From the NCBI RefSeq assembly GCF_963675815.1, contig NZ_OY776575.1:124001-188000 (forward strand): 64,000 nt of DNA, given 5' to 3'. Shown in pieces: positions 53,651 through 63,400 of this stretch. This stretch comes from an uncultured Desulfuromusa sp. (GTDB lineage Bacteria; Desulfobacterota; Desulfuromonadia; Desulfuromonadales; Geopsychrobacteraceae). The position numbers and the translations under genes were made by a program. Below the pieces are notes generated by a model. The model saw only the letters and a list, made by a program, of their open reading frames with translations. It was not told the origin of the DNA and ran no database searches. Each line of letters opens with the position of its first letter. Position 1 is the stretch's first letter.

Positions 53651-54318
53651 ATACTGACAGTGGAAAAGAACAATTAAAGCAGACGCCAGTCAACACGACA
53701 CCAGTTGCTATTATCGGCATTGGTTCCATGTATCCTCAAGCGGATAACACTGCGAAGTTCTGGACCAACATAAAAAACCGGGTGGATGCAATCACAGAGG
53801 TTCCGGCGAGTCACTGGCGGGCTGAGGATTATTACGACCAGGACCCGAAGTCTGCGGATAAGGTCTACGCCAAGCTCGGTGGCTTTCTGTCTCCGGTCGA
53901 TTTTAATCCGATGGACTACGGTATTTTGCCAAACGCTATTGAGGCGATTGATACATCACAGTTGCTGGGACTGTTGACAGTTGAGCAGGCGCTTAAGGAT
54001 GCCGGTTATACCGCTGACAAGAGTTTTGATCGTGAGCAGGTCAGCGTGATTCTAGGCATTACCGGGACCTTGGAATTGGTAGTGCCGCTGGGAGCGAGAT
54101 TGGGCTATCCGCGATGGAAAGAAGCTCTGGCAGATGCCGGTGTCGAAAAGGAACTGGCTGAAGATGTCATCAAAAGAATCTCCGATTCCTATGTCCCGTG
54201 GCAGGAAAATTCATTTCCCGGCTTACTTGGAAATGTTGTTGCCGGGCGAATCAGTAAACATTTTGACTTCGGTGGAACCAACTGCACTGTTGATGCTGCC
54301 TGCGGGAGCGCTCTCTGA
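53647..54318 (+). CDS. pfaA: PfaA-like piece 1: ketosynthase N-terminal half
   Basis: 223 residues covering the N-terminal half of a beta-ketoacyl synthase: VAIIGIGSMYPQADNTAKFW, PASHWRAEDYYDQDPKSADK, AKLGGFLSPVDF and the active-site Cys in TVDAACGSAL, where the reading ends at TGA 54316-54318. The start is TTG 53647 behind GAGGAG (53633-53638), overlapping the pfaD stop. On its own it lacks the two KS histidines and cannot condense acyl chains. Confidence 0.85.
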   Translation: MNTDSGKEQLKQTPVNTTPVAIIGIGSMYPQADNTAKFWTNIKNRVDAITEVPASHWRAEDYYDQDPKSADKVYAKLGGFLSPVDFNPMDYGILPNAIEAIDTSQLLGLLTVEQALKDAGYTADKSFDREQVSVILGITGTLELVVPLGARLGYPRWKEALADAGVEKELAEDVIKRISDSYVPWQENSFPGLLGNVVAGRISKHFDFGGTNCTVDAACGSAL

Positions 54319-54323
54319 GTGCT

Positions 54324-57143
54324 GTGAACCTGGCGATGCTAGAGCTCTCTTCCGGCCGTTCTGATATGGTGGTGACCGGGGGAATCGATACATTTAACGA
54401 TATTTTTATGTATACCTGTTTCAGCAAAACTCCTGCATTGTCACCATCGGGGCACGCACGTCCTTATGATGCTGAAACTGACGGCACAACTCTCGGTGAA
54501 GGTTTAGGAGTTGTGGTGTTGAAACGTCTGGAGGACGCTGAACGTGATGGCGATAATATCTATGCTGTCATCAAGGGTCTTGGCGCTTCAAGTGATGGTC
54601 GTGGCTCAGCTATCTATGAGCCAAACGCAGAAGGACAGGCAAAATCACTCCTGCGGGCGTACCAGCAGGGGGGAGTTACGCCGGATACCATCGAGCTGAT
54701 TGAAGGGCATGGAACCGGAACCCGGGTTGGTGATGCCGTTGAAGTTTCAGCATTGCACCAGGTTTTTGGTTCAGGAACAAAGCCCTGGTGTGCTCTGGGA
54801 TCAATTAAATCCCAGATTGGTCATACCAAGGCAGCCGCGGGTGTTGCCGGGCTGATAAAAGCATCCCTGGCTCTGCATCATAAAATTTTGCCACCAACGA
54901 TCAAAGTGAAGCTTCCACAGGAAAACCTGATGGCTGCGGATTCACCCTTTTATGTCAACACCGAACCGCGCCCCTGGATATCCAAAGCTGAACATCCCCG
55001 TCGCGCTGGAGTCAGTGCCCTCGGTTTTGGTGGCAGCAACTTCCACTGTCTCCTCGAAGAATATCAATCTGAGAAGTCATCCGTAGATTGGGATGGGGAA
55101 GTCCAAATTATTCCTTTTTCTGCGGCTTCTGATTCGGAATTGATAGGGAAATTAAAAGATTTTTCAGTGACCGGTGATTGGACTCAACTACGCCTGGATG
55201 CCGGACATCAAAGAAGCCAATATCGGTCCTCGGATCCTAAACGTCTTATTCTGGTGATAGATAAAAATCAGGCAGACCGAACCGGCCAGCTGAAAAAAGC
55301 TGTTTCAATGTTAGAGAAAAATCAAGGTCAACACTTCTGGGAGACTCCTGATGGAATCTACTATGCCGGAGGTGAGTTTGACGGTATCAATGCGTTTCTT
55401 TTTCCCGGGCAGGGTGCGCAATATCCAGGAATGCTGAAAGATCTTGCGCTGCAATTCCCTGAGTTTCTGGCCACCTTGGAAGACGCAGACCAGGCGTTTG
55501 CAAGCAGTGCAGATGTTCCTCCGGGAACATTAACGGAGAAAATTTATCCTCGCGCCCAATTTAATCCCGAAGATAAAAAAGAAGTCGTGACCGAACTCCA
55601 GGCCACTGAGGTTGCCCAACCTGCTCTTGGGGCGGTCAGTTTGGCAGCAGGGCGGGTTCTGGCTCGATTTGGCGTTACTGCCGAAGCCGTTGCCGGACAT
55701 AGCTACGGAGAACTGACTGCTCTCTGTGCCGCTGAAGTGTTCACGACGGAAAGTTTGTATCAACTTTCACGTTTACGCGGTGAACTCATGGCTGCCGGAG
55801 AAGGTGATCGTGGTTCTATGGTGGCCGTTTCCGCACCTTTGGATCAGGTTGAGAGTTTTTTACAGGAAGAGAAATTAGATCTTGTCCTTGCAAATCGAAA
55901 CACCCCGGAGCAGGCGGTTCTTTCCGGGGCAACTGTCGAGATTGAAAAGGCTATTAAACTTCTGAATCAGAGAGGGATCAACAACAAACAATTGGATGTT
56001 TCAGCTGCTTTTCACAGTCAGTTGATCGCTGCCGCAGCACGCCCTTTTTCAGAGCAGCTGGACAATGTTGTTTTTAAGGATTCCAGAAAACAAGTTTATT
56101 CAAACACAACTGGATCTGCCTATCCGGAGTCAGCAGCAGAAATCAGAGATTTGTTGGCGGAACAATTAGCTGCTCCTGTCGATTTTGTTTCTGAAATTGA
56201 AAGTATGTATGCGTCAGGGGTGAGAACATTTATTGAAGTCGGTCCTGGTGGGCGGTTAACCGGGATGGTCAAGGCGATTCTTGGCGATCGTCTTTATCAG
56301 GCGATTGCACTCGACTCCTCAAATGGCAAACGTTCGGGAAGTAATGATCTTGCAAGGATGTTGGCCAAGCTGGCCGTTCTTGGAAATGCCGTCAGCCTGT
56401 CGCTCTGGGACGAAAATTTTGCGACAACTCAAAATGCTTCGGAAAAGAAGAAAAAGGGGATCTCTGTTTCAATTTGTGGTGCCAATTTTTATAAGCGACC
56501 GGACAAGCGTCCTCCTCTGGCGTTGAAAAAAGATCAGCCGCTTAAAGATGCAGTCATGACATCAGGGAATGCTGTAGCAACAGCAGTTAAAGGTTCATCT
56601 CAGCAACAGGCTGCGGCACCAGTCGCTACCGCCAATCTGCAAGAAGCATTACGTCTTTCTCAACAAAGTATGCAGGCTTTGCAAGCGCTGCAAGAGCAGA
56701 CCGCCAAGTTACATCAACAGTTTCTTGAAGGGCAACAATCAGCTACCCGTTCTTTTATGCAGCTGATAGGTCAACAGCGAGAATTACTGCAAGGGGCACA
56801 GGTTCCAAGTGCTGTTGCGTTTGCTACACCCCCGGTTGCTTTTTCTCCTGAACCACTTCACGTAGCAGATCCACAGCCTGAAGTCAGGATTGCATCTTCA
56901 CCAGAGCCAATTGTTGAAACTGCAGATAAAGCAGCAGAAACGGCAGCTGTTGAACCAATCCTGCTCAACATTGTTGCAGAAAAAACGGGTTATCCCGTGG
57001 ACATGCTGGAACTGGAGATGGCTCTTGACAGCGACCTGGGAATCGATTCAATCAAGCGGGTGGAAATCCTTTCGCCTTGCAGGAACAACTCCCCTCCGCC
57101 CCGACCATTCGCCCGGAAGATCTTGGGGCTTTGCAGACTTTAG
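54324..57143 (+). CDS. pfaA: PfaA-like piece 2: KS C-half, malonyl/acyl transferase, ACP1 start
   Basis: About 939 residues continuing the same gene after shift 1. It holds the KS C-terminal half with both histidines (EGHGTGTRVGD and SQIGHTKAAAG), a malonyl/acyltransferase domain (~55380-56290; FPGQGAQYPGM, nucleophile Ser in AGHSYGELTAL), a helical Gln-rich linker (~56630-56790), and most of ACP1 with the phosphopantetheine Ser in LGIDSIKRVEIL. The frame is lost after 57074 and ends in 23 unrelated residues. The codon at 54324 (GTG) is unlikely to be a natural start. Confidence 0.85.
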   Translation: MNLAMLELSSGRSDMVVTGGIDTFNDIFMYTCFSKTPALSPSGHARPYDAETDGTTLGEGLGVVVLKRLEDAERDGDNIYAVIKGLGASSDGRGSAIYEPNAEGQAKSLLRAYQQGGVTPDTIELIEGHGTGTRVGDAVEVSALHQVFGSGTKPWCALGSIKSQIGHTKAAAGVAGLIKASLALHHKILPPTIKVKLPQENLMAADSPFYVNTEPRPWISKAEHPRRAGVSALGFGGSNFHCLLEEYQSEKSSVDWDGEVQIIPFSAASDSELIGKLKDFSVTGDWTQLRLDAGHQRSQYRSSDPKRLILVIDKNQADRTGQLKKAVSMLEKNQGQHFWETPDGIYYAGGEFDGINAFLFPGQGAQYPGMLKDLALQFPEFLATLEDADQAFASSADVPPGTLTEKIYPRAQFNPEDKKEVVTELQATEVAQPALGAVSLAAGRVLARFGVTAEAVAGHSYGELTALCAAEVFTTESLYQLSRLRGELMAAGEGDRGSMVAVSAPLDQVESFLQEEKLDLVLANRNTPEQAVLSGATVEIEKAIKLLNQRGINNKQLDVSAAFHSQLIAAAARPFSEQLDNVVFKDSRKQVYSNTTGSAYPESAAEIRDLLAEQLAAPVDFVSEIESMYASGVRTFIEVGPGGRLTGMVKAILGDRLYQAIALDSSNGKRSGSNDLARMLAKLAVLGNAVSLSLWDENFATTQNASEKKKKGISVSICGANFYKRPDKRPPLALKKDQPLKDAVMTSGNAVATAVKGSSQQQAAAPVATANLQEALRLSQQSMQALQALQEQTAKLHQQFLEGQQSATRSFMQLIGQQRELLQGAQVPSAVAFATPPVAFSPEPLHVADPQPEVRIASSPEPIVETADKAAETAAVEPILLNIVAEKTGYPVDMLELEMALDSDLGIDSIKRVEILSPCRNNSPPPRPFARKILGLCRL

Positions 57144-60100
57144 GACAGATTGTTGAATATCTGGGTTCAAGTATGCCTGGACCCGTGACGACGGGTGTTA
57201 TTGACTCTGGCGTTAATCACCAGGGAGTCAGTACCGCATTGCTGGAAGTTGTTGCTGAGAAAACGGGTTATCCCGTGGACATGCTGGAACTGGAGATGGC
57301 TCTTGATACTGATCTTGGCATCGATTCCATCAAGCGGGTCGAGATTCTCTCAGCTTTACAGGAGAAGTTACCGCAACTCCCGGCAGTTCGCCCGGAAGAT
57401 CTCGGTGTGTTACAGACTCTGGGACAAATTATCGAACATTTGAGCCGGGAATCAGAACAGATTCCTTCTTCGCAAACGACAGCAACGAAAAAATCGGGAG
57501 GAGACAGGGACACCATCGCATCTACCTTGCTGAGTGTTGTTGCTGAGAAAACGGGTTATCCTGTGGACATGCTGGAACTGGAGATGGCTCTTGATACTGA
57601 TCTCGGCATCGATTCCATCAAGCGGGTCGAGATTCTCTCAGCTTTACAGGAGAAATTACCGCAACTCCCGGCGGTCCGCCCGGAAGATCTCGGTGTGTTA
57701 CAAACCCTCGGGCAGATTATCGAACATTTGTGTCAGGGCGATGAAGCGCCGGGGCAGGCATTATCATCTCAACCGCCGCAATTGGGACAGCTTGATCGGC
57801 AACAAGTCTCAACTGTTCTCTTGGATGTTATTGCTGAGAAAACCGGTTATCCCGTTGAAATGCTTGAACTTGAAATGGCGTTGGATACCGATCTGGGAAT
57901 TGATTCCATCAAGCGGGTTGAAATCCTTTCGACTTTGCAGGAACGCCTGCCGGGAGCTCCGGCAATCAAACCTGAGCATCTTGGAACCTTACAGACTGTG
58001 GGGCAGATTATTGATTTTCTGGCGACTATCTCCGGGTCTGATCACCAGGAGTTGGAAGCTGATAAGCACGAGGAAAAGGGGGCAAAAGGGGTTGTCAGAC
58101 AGATTCTCGCACCTGTTGCTATTCCTCAGAAAAGAGCCACCAAAGAGTTTAAGTTTCCAGTAGGTGCAGAGGTCTGGATTACTGATGATGGATCATCTCT
58201 CGCAGATGCCGTCTGTTCTCGTTTAACGGGCCGGCAATTAATACCACGGAAAATTAATGTTGCAGACACTGATGCTATCGTCCTTCCTCCATCATTAGCG
58301 GGTCTGATTATCCTTGCACCGTTGTCAGGAGCAGATGACCTGTTTTACCGTCATTCTTTTAAGTTGCTGCAAAAGGTTGAGGTTGCCTTGCAGGAAAGTG
58401 CTTCAGCGGGAGGCTCATTTCTTGTCACTGTTTCACGGATGGATGGTTATTTTGGCCTGGGCACTGTCGAAACTGTCAACGACGCTCTTTCCGGAGGCTT
58501 GGCAGGATTAAGTAAAACGGCTGCGCTTGAATGGCCTGCAATTCATTGTAAAGCTCTTGATCTGGCTATGGGAATGGAGATCGTGCCGACGGCCACGACA
58601 ATAGTTGATGAAATTTTCCAGCTTAGTCCCGTTGAGGTCGGCATCAGCACTCAAGGGTTGCACGCTTTGGAACTGGTTTCTGAACCCTTGGCTGATTCCG
58701 TTGCCGAAGTGCCGGTCGAGGAAAGTGATCTGATCGTTATCAGTGGTGGAGGCCGTGGTGTCACAGCAGAGGTTGCGGTGACTCTCAGTGCCGCAACCCG
58801 GGCGACGTTATTATTGCTGGGACGGACTTCAATCCCGGATGCAGAACCTTCCTGGTTAATTGATTTGAAAAACGAAGCTGAGATTAAAAAAGCCATCCTG
58901 ACACAATCGGACGTCGCTCTTAAACCTCTGGATGTTGCCCATCAATATCAGCAGATTGTGGCTGCACGAGAAATCAGAAACACACTTAAAAGAATCATGA
59001 ATTCCGGAGGGACGGCTATTTATCGTGCCGTTGATTTACGCCGACAGCAGGAGCTCAATGCTGTCATTGATGAAATAAGAGAGCAATATGGTCCTGTTAA
59101 AGGATTTATTCATGGTGCCGGAGTGCTGGCTGATAAGTTGATACAAGAAAAAACCGTTGAGCAGTTTGAGCATGTGTATTCGACTAAAGTTGATGGCTTA
59201 AGAAATGTTCTCAAAGCTATTGGTGAAGATGACCTGAAATTTATGGCGATGTTTTCTTCATCAACCGGACGTTTCGGCAGAGTTGGTCAAATTGACTACG
59301 CTGTTGCGAATGAAGTTCTTAATAAAATGGCTGATCAGCAAGCTCAACTGCGACCGGATTGTAAAGTTATCTCTCTGAATTGGGGCCCCTGGGATGGGGG
59401 AATGGTGACTCCTGCTTTGAAAAAAGTCTTTTCCCAGGAAGGGATTGACGTTATTGATCTGAACGCCGGTGCCGAATATCTTATCCATGAATTATCAACT
59501 CCGGTTGGTGGTCCCGTCGAACTGGTTATTTCAGGAGGTGATGTTGAGGCGGAGACTGACGAAATTACTGAGCCACATCAGAATATTTGTGTTTCAAAGG
59601 CCTTTGATCTCGAGCTTGATGTTGCTCAATTTCCGTTCTTGAAATCACATGTTATGGATGGAAAAGCTGTCCTGCCAATGGCCGTTATTATTGAATGGTT
59701 GGCTCATGGTGCTATTCATAATAATCCTGGTCTCAAATTTCAGGGGTTCAACGATCTCCGTATTCTTAAAGGGGTCATTCTGGAATCTCAACAAAGCATT
59801 CATCTGCAAGTGATGACCGGGAAAACAATCAAGGGTGATGGTGTTCATGTCGTCCCCGTGGAGCTTGCAGGTATTGATGCTCATGGCCAGGTTATTCCTC
59901 ATGCCCGGGCCAAAATTGTATTGGCTTCCCGCTTGCCGGGTCGCAAGAATGCAGCTGAAAAATTGACTCTGTCTGCTTATCCTCATTCAATCAGTCAGAT
60001 TTATCAACCTGAACGCCTCTTTCACGGCGAAGATTTTCAGGGTATCCGTAAAGTTCTTGGGTGCTCAGTTGACGGCATCAGTGCTCTGGTGAGTCCCGCC

Positions 60101-60454
60101 CCGTTGCCGAGCCGCTGGATAACGGAACCATTACGCAACTCCTGGCTTGCAGATCCTCTGACTCTTGACAGCAGTTTTCAGATGCTGATTTTGTGGAGTT
60201 TTGAACAGTATCAGGCCGGTTCTCTTCCCGTTTACGCCGGACGGTATCGACAATATCAACAAAAATTCCCCGAAAATGATGTCGAGATCAGAGTTCACGT
60301 TGTCAAACAGAATCATCAACGAGCCACTGCCGATATTGACTTCGTTGATTCTCTGAGTGGTCTTTTGGTTGCCCGGTTGGAAAATTATGAATGCGTCATT
60401 GACGCATCTTTAAATCTAACATTCCAGCGCAATAAGTTGACTGGAGTTGCCTGA
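57077..60454 (+). CDS. pfaA: PfaA-like piece 3: ACP2-4, ketoreductase, dehydratase
   Basis: About 1125 residues after shift 2: the end of ACP1, three further ACPs (about 57235-57440, 57525-57730, 57815-58025) each with LGIDSIKRVEIL, a ketoreductase (~58150-59530; VISGGGRGVTAEVAV, FIHGAGVLADKLI, FSSSTGRFGRVGQIDYAVAN), and a hot-dog dehydratase (~59590-60400; FPFLKSHVMDGKAVLPMA, with the His-x-Gly-Pro pattern). ACP2 and ACP3 are almost identical even in DNA, 288 bp apart. pfaC-like starts 2 nt after the stop. Confidence 0.87.
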   Translation: MQEQLPSAPTIRPEDLGALQTLGQIVEYLGSSMPGPVTTGVIDSGVNHQGVSTALLEVVAEKTGYPVDMLELEMALDTDLGIDSIKRVEILSALQEKLPQLPAVRPEDLGVLQTLGQIIEHLSRESEQIPSSQTTATKKSGGDRDTIASTLLSVVAEKTGYPVDMLELEMALDTDLGIDSIKRVEILSALQEKLPQLPAVRPEDLGVLQTLGQIIEHLCQGDEAPGQALSSQPPQLGQLDRQQVSTVLLDVIAEKTGYPVEMLELEMALDTDLGIDSIKRVEILSTLQERLPGAPAIKPEHLGTLQTVGQIIDFLATISGSDHQELEADKHEEKGAKGVVRQILAPVAIPQKRATKEFKFPVGAEVWITDDGSSLADAVCSRLTGRQLIPRKINVADTDAIVLPPSLAGLIILAPLSGADDLFYRHSFKLLQKVEVALQESASAGGSFLVTVSRMDGYFGLGTVETVNDALSGGLAGLSKTAALEWPAIHCKALDLAMGMEIVPTATTIVDEIFQLSPVEVGISTQGLHALELVSEPLADSVAEVPVEESDLIVISGGGRGVTAEVAVTLSAATRATLLLLGRTSIPDAEPSWLIDLKNEAEIKKAILTQSDVALKPLDVAHQYQQIVAAREIRNTLKRIMNSGGTAIYRAVDLRRQQELNAVIDEIREQYGPVKGFIHGAGVLADKLIQEKTVEQFEHVYSTKVDGLRNVLKAIGEDDLKFMAMFSSSTGRFGRVGQIDYAVANEVLNKMADQQAQLRPDCKVISLNWGPWDGGMVTPALKKVFSQEGIDVIDLNAGAEYLIHELSTPVGGPVELVISGGDVEAETDEITEPHQNICVSKAFDLELDVAQFPFLKSHVMDGKAVLPMAVIIEWLAHGAIHNNPGLKFQGFNDLRILKGVILESQQSIHLQVMTGKTIKGDGVHVVPVELAGIDAHGQVIPHARAKIVLASRLPGRKNAAEKLTLSAYPHSISQIYQPERLFHGEDFQGIRKVLGCSVDGISALVSPAPLPSRWITEPLRNSWLADPLTLDSSFQMLILWSFEQYQAGSLPVYAGRYRQYQQKFPENDVEIRVHVVKQNHQRATADIDFVDSLSGLLVARLENYECVIDASLNLTFQRNKLTGVA

Positions 60455-60456
60455 AA

Positions 60457-63400
60457 ATGCTGCACGCAAAATCTGTTGCTATTGTCGGGGTCGGTGGGTT
60501 GTTTCCAAGTTCACCGACCCTGGATCGTTTCTGGGATAATATTGTTGGCAATGTTAACACGTCTCGTAAACCGCCTAAAGATCGTTGGCTCCTTTCTGCT
60601 GATGACATCTATGATCCACAGGTTGGTGCCGCGGATAAAGTCTATTCTCAAAAAGCCTGCTTTCTTGATGATGAACTCATAACAACACAAATTCCGGGGT
60701 TGGATATTGATCCCGATTTTTTGTCTTCGCTGGATCCCATGTTTCGGCTTCTGTTGCGCGTTGGTCAGGAAACCTGCTCTTCAGTGAGCGGGAATAAGAT
60801 TAATCGTAGTCGTGCTGGTATCATTGTCGGCAATCTGGCTCTTCCGACCGAGAAGTCGTCGGCACTGGCCAGGGATTTTCTCGGGCGCACCTTTCTGGAA
60901 AAACTGTCCGGGCAAAAACATTCTCTCAATGAGCAACCCGTTGCCCCTATTAATCATTATGTCGCCGGTCTTCCGGCCGGACTTCTGGCTAAAGCTCTCG
61001 GCTTTGAAGGAACCTGTTTTACTGTCGATGCAGCCTGCGCTTCCTCCCTGTATGCCATCAAACTTGCGGTTGATGAACTTCAGTCAGGTCGAGCTGATGC
61101 CATGCTTGCCGGGGGGCTATCTCGTCCTGATTCACTCTATACGCAAATGGGTTTTTCCCAATTGAGGGCGCTGTCTCCAAATGGGACCTGTTCTCCTTTT
61201 GACCAGTCAGGTAACGGACTTGTTGTTGGTGAGGGCTGTGGACTGGTTTTGCTGAAAAGGGTTCAGGATGCCTTACGTGATGGTGATCATATCCATGCGG
61301 TTATCCGTGGAATCGGATTATCCAATGACCTGGGAGGCAACCTTTTGGCTCCTGCTTCGGAAGGGCAGCTGAGAGCAATGCGAGCGGCCTACCAACAGGC
61401 AGGATGGGAACCCGACGATGTTGATCTGATTGAATGTCACGCTACAGGAACGCCTGTTGGTGACGCGGTTGAATTCTCAAGTTTACAGCAGTTGTGGAAA
61501 GAAAGCGGTCGCCATTCAGGGCAGTGTGTGATCGGCTCGGTCAAAGCGAATATCGGACATTTATTGACGGCTGCCGGATCTGCCGCAATGATAAAAACCC
61601 TTTTGGCGATAAAGAAGCAAACGTTACCACCAATGGCTAATTTTGATCATCCGGCAGCCGGAATTGATCTTGAAAAAAGCCCGTTTCGTATTCTCAACAA
61701 AGCGAAACGGTGGGAATCCAGAAAATCCGGATTGCCGCGTCGTGCCGCCGTCAGTGCGTTCGGTTTTGGTGGGATTAATGCTCATCTATTGCTTGAAGAG
61801 TGGATTGCCCAGGACATACCCAAATCTACAGTCAGGCTGCACCCCTCTTTTCAACAGAAACGGCAACCCGTTGCCATTGTTGGTATGGCTGCACAGTTCG
61901 GACCCTGGAAAAATCTTCAGGAATTTAAGCATCGGGTTCTTGGCGGCGTTGATGATTACAAACCTGAAACCCCGATTCATTGGTGGGGTGCGCAGAACAG
62001 TGCCTGGTATCGACAGGCTGGGTTCGATAAAGCTGATTTTCGTGGATTTTTTATCCCTGAGGTCTCCACTGTTCCTGGTGAGTTTCGTATCCCACCAAAA
62101 GAACAGGAGGAAATGCTTCCGCGGCAGATGCTGATGTTGAAAATCGCTGCTGCAGCGCTTGAAGATGCCCGGGTGTCGGACAAAGATCTCCTGTTTGCTG
62201 GAGTCTTTATCGGTAGCGGTCTGGACCTGAATGCAACGAATTTCAGTTTTCGCTGGGGGCTGCAAAAATATGCTCGAAAGTGGGCCACTGATCTGGGTCT
62301 TCATCTGGATGAACAAAGGTTTGCAGAATGGCTGAATAAATTACGTGATATTGCCGGTCCGCCATTGACAGCAAACCGGACAATGGGAGCTTTAGGAAGT
62401 GTTGTTGCCAGTCGGATAGCCAAGGAATTTCGTATCGGTGGACCCAGCTTTACCCTGTCAGGCGAAGAAAATTCAGGACTGAGGGCCCTTGAAGTCGGCA
62501 TCCATTCTCTTCAGGAAGGTTCAATCAATCGCGCCATTGTCGGTGCTGTTGACTTGGCCGGTGATCTTCGCTCAGTTTTGAGTCAGGCGGGTGAAAACGT
62601 GTCGAGTCGTGGATTGATCGGTGAAGGAGCTGCTGCCGTTATTTTAAAACGTCTCGAAGATGCCCGGCAGGATGGCGATCGCATATATGCCGTTATTAAT
62701 GGTATTGGTTCTGCCATCGGCGGTGCAATTGACAGTCATAGCGTTGCGGAAAAAAGCTATGGCAAAGCCATTGACGTCGCCTGTCAAAACAGCAATGTTG
62801 CTGCAAATACCATTTCTTATTTTGAAGCAGACGGGAGTGGCCAACCTGTTAGTGACACACTGGAAATAAAAGCCATAAAAGATGTCAGTCGTCAGAATCC
62901 CCACAGTTTCCGCTGTAAAATCGGTACGGTCAAAACTGAGATTGGCCATACGGGTGCCGCTGCAGGATTGGCCTCGCTGGTAAAAACAGCACTCTGTCTT
63001 CAGCAAAGAATTTTTCCTCCCGTCAACAACTTGAACTTCTTAAATTCCGCACAAACCCTGGTGTCAACAGGGGCACAATACTGGTTGCACAATAATGCAG
63101 ATGGCCCGCGAAGGGCGATGGTCAGTGGCGTTGGTGGTGATGGTTCTTGTTCTCATGTCATTCTGGAAGAAGCCGGTGGTAAATCTCAGGGTGAGAATCC
63201 TCAGGAGTTCTGTCGTCCCCTGGGCCGATTGCCGGAAGGTTTATTTGTTATTGAAGCGCCGACCGTTGAAAAGCTTGTACAGAAAATAGAATTATTGCGC
63301 CAATTCTCCCAGTCTCATAAAGATCATGACATTGATACGTTAGCGCGGCAATGGTTTCTGGAGAACCCTCTTGATCCCGCTTTGCCGCATTGTCTGAGTA

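Larger units (their letters stand above)
53647..60454 (+). pseudogene. pfaA: PfaA-like PUFA synthase subunit, split by two frameshifts
   Basis: One large multidomain gene, KS - MAT - four tandem ACPs - KR - DH (about 2270 residues), read in three pieces. Shift 1 at 54311-54316: an extra CT in CTCTCT right after the KS active-site motif DAACGSAL; removing one CT restores the family sequence (ALSAVNLAM). Shift 2 just after 57074: one missing G in ACP1; restoring it gives EILSALQEQLP as in the other ACPs. The reading frame is otherwise open and well conserved, with no further stops, so decay is recent, or the shifts are variable sites or sequence errors. The TTG start overlaps the pfaD stop. Confidence 0.85.

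Noticed and set aside
57534..58163. 209-codon plus-strand ORF with repeated segments
   Set aside because: Its internal repeats come from the ACP2-4 tandem array read in the wrong frame; the ACP frame carries the LGIDSIKRVEIL motifs.
61786..62316. 176-codon minus-strand ORF
   Set aside because: Antisense to the KS-CLF junction of the pfaC-like gene, which is open throughout.
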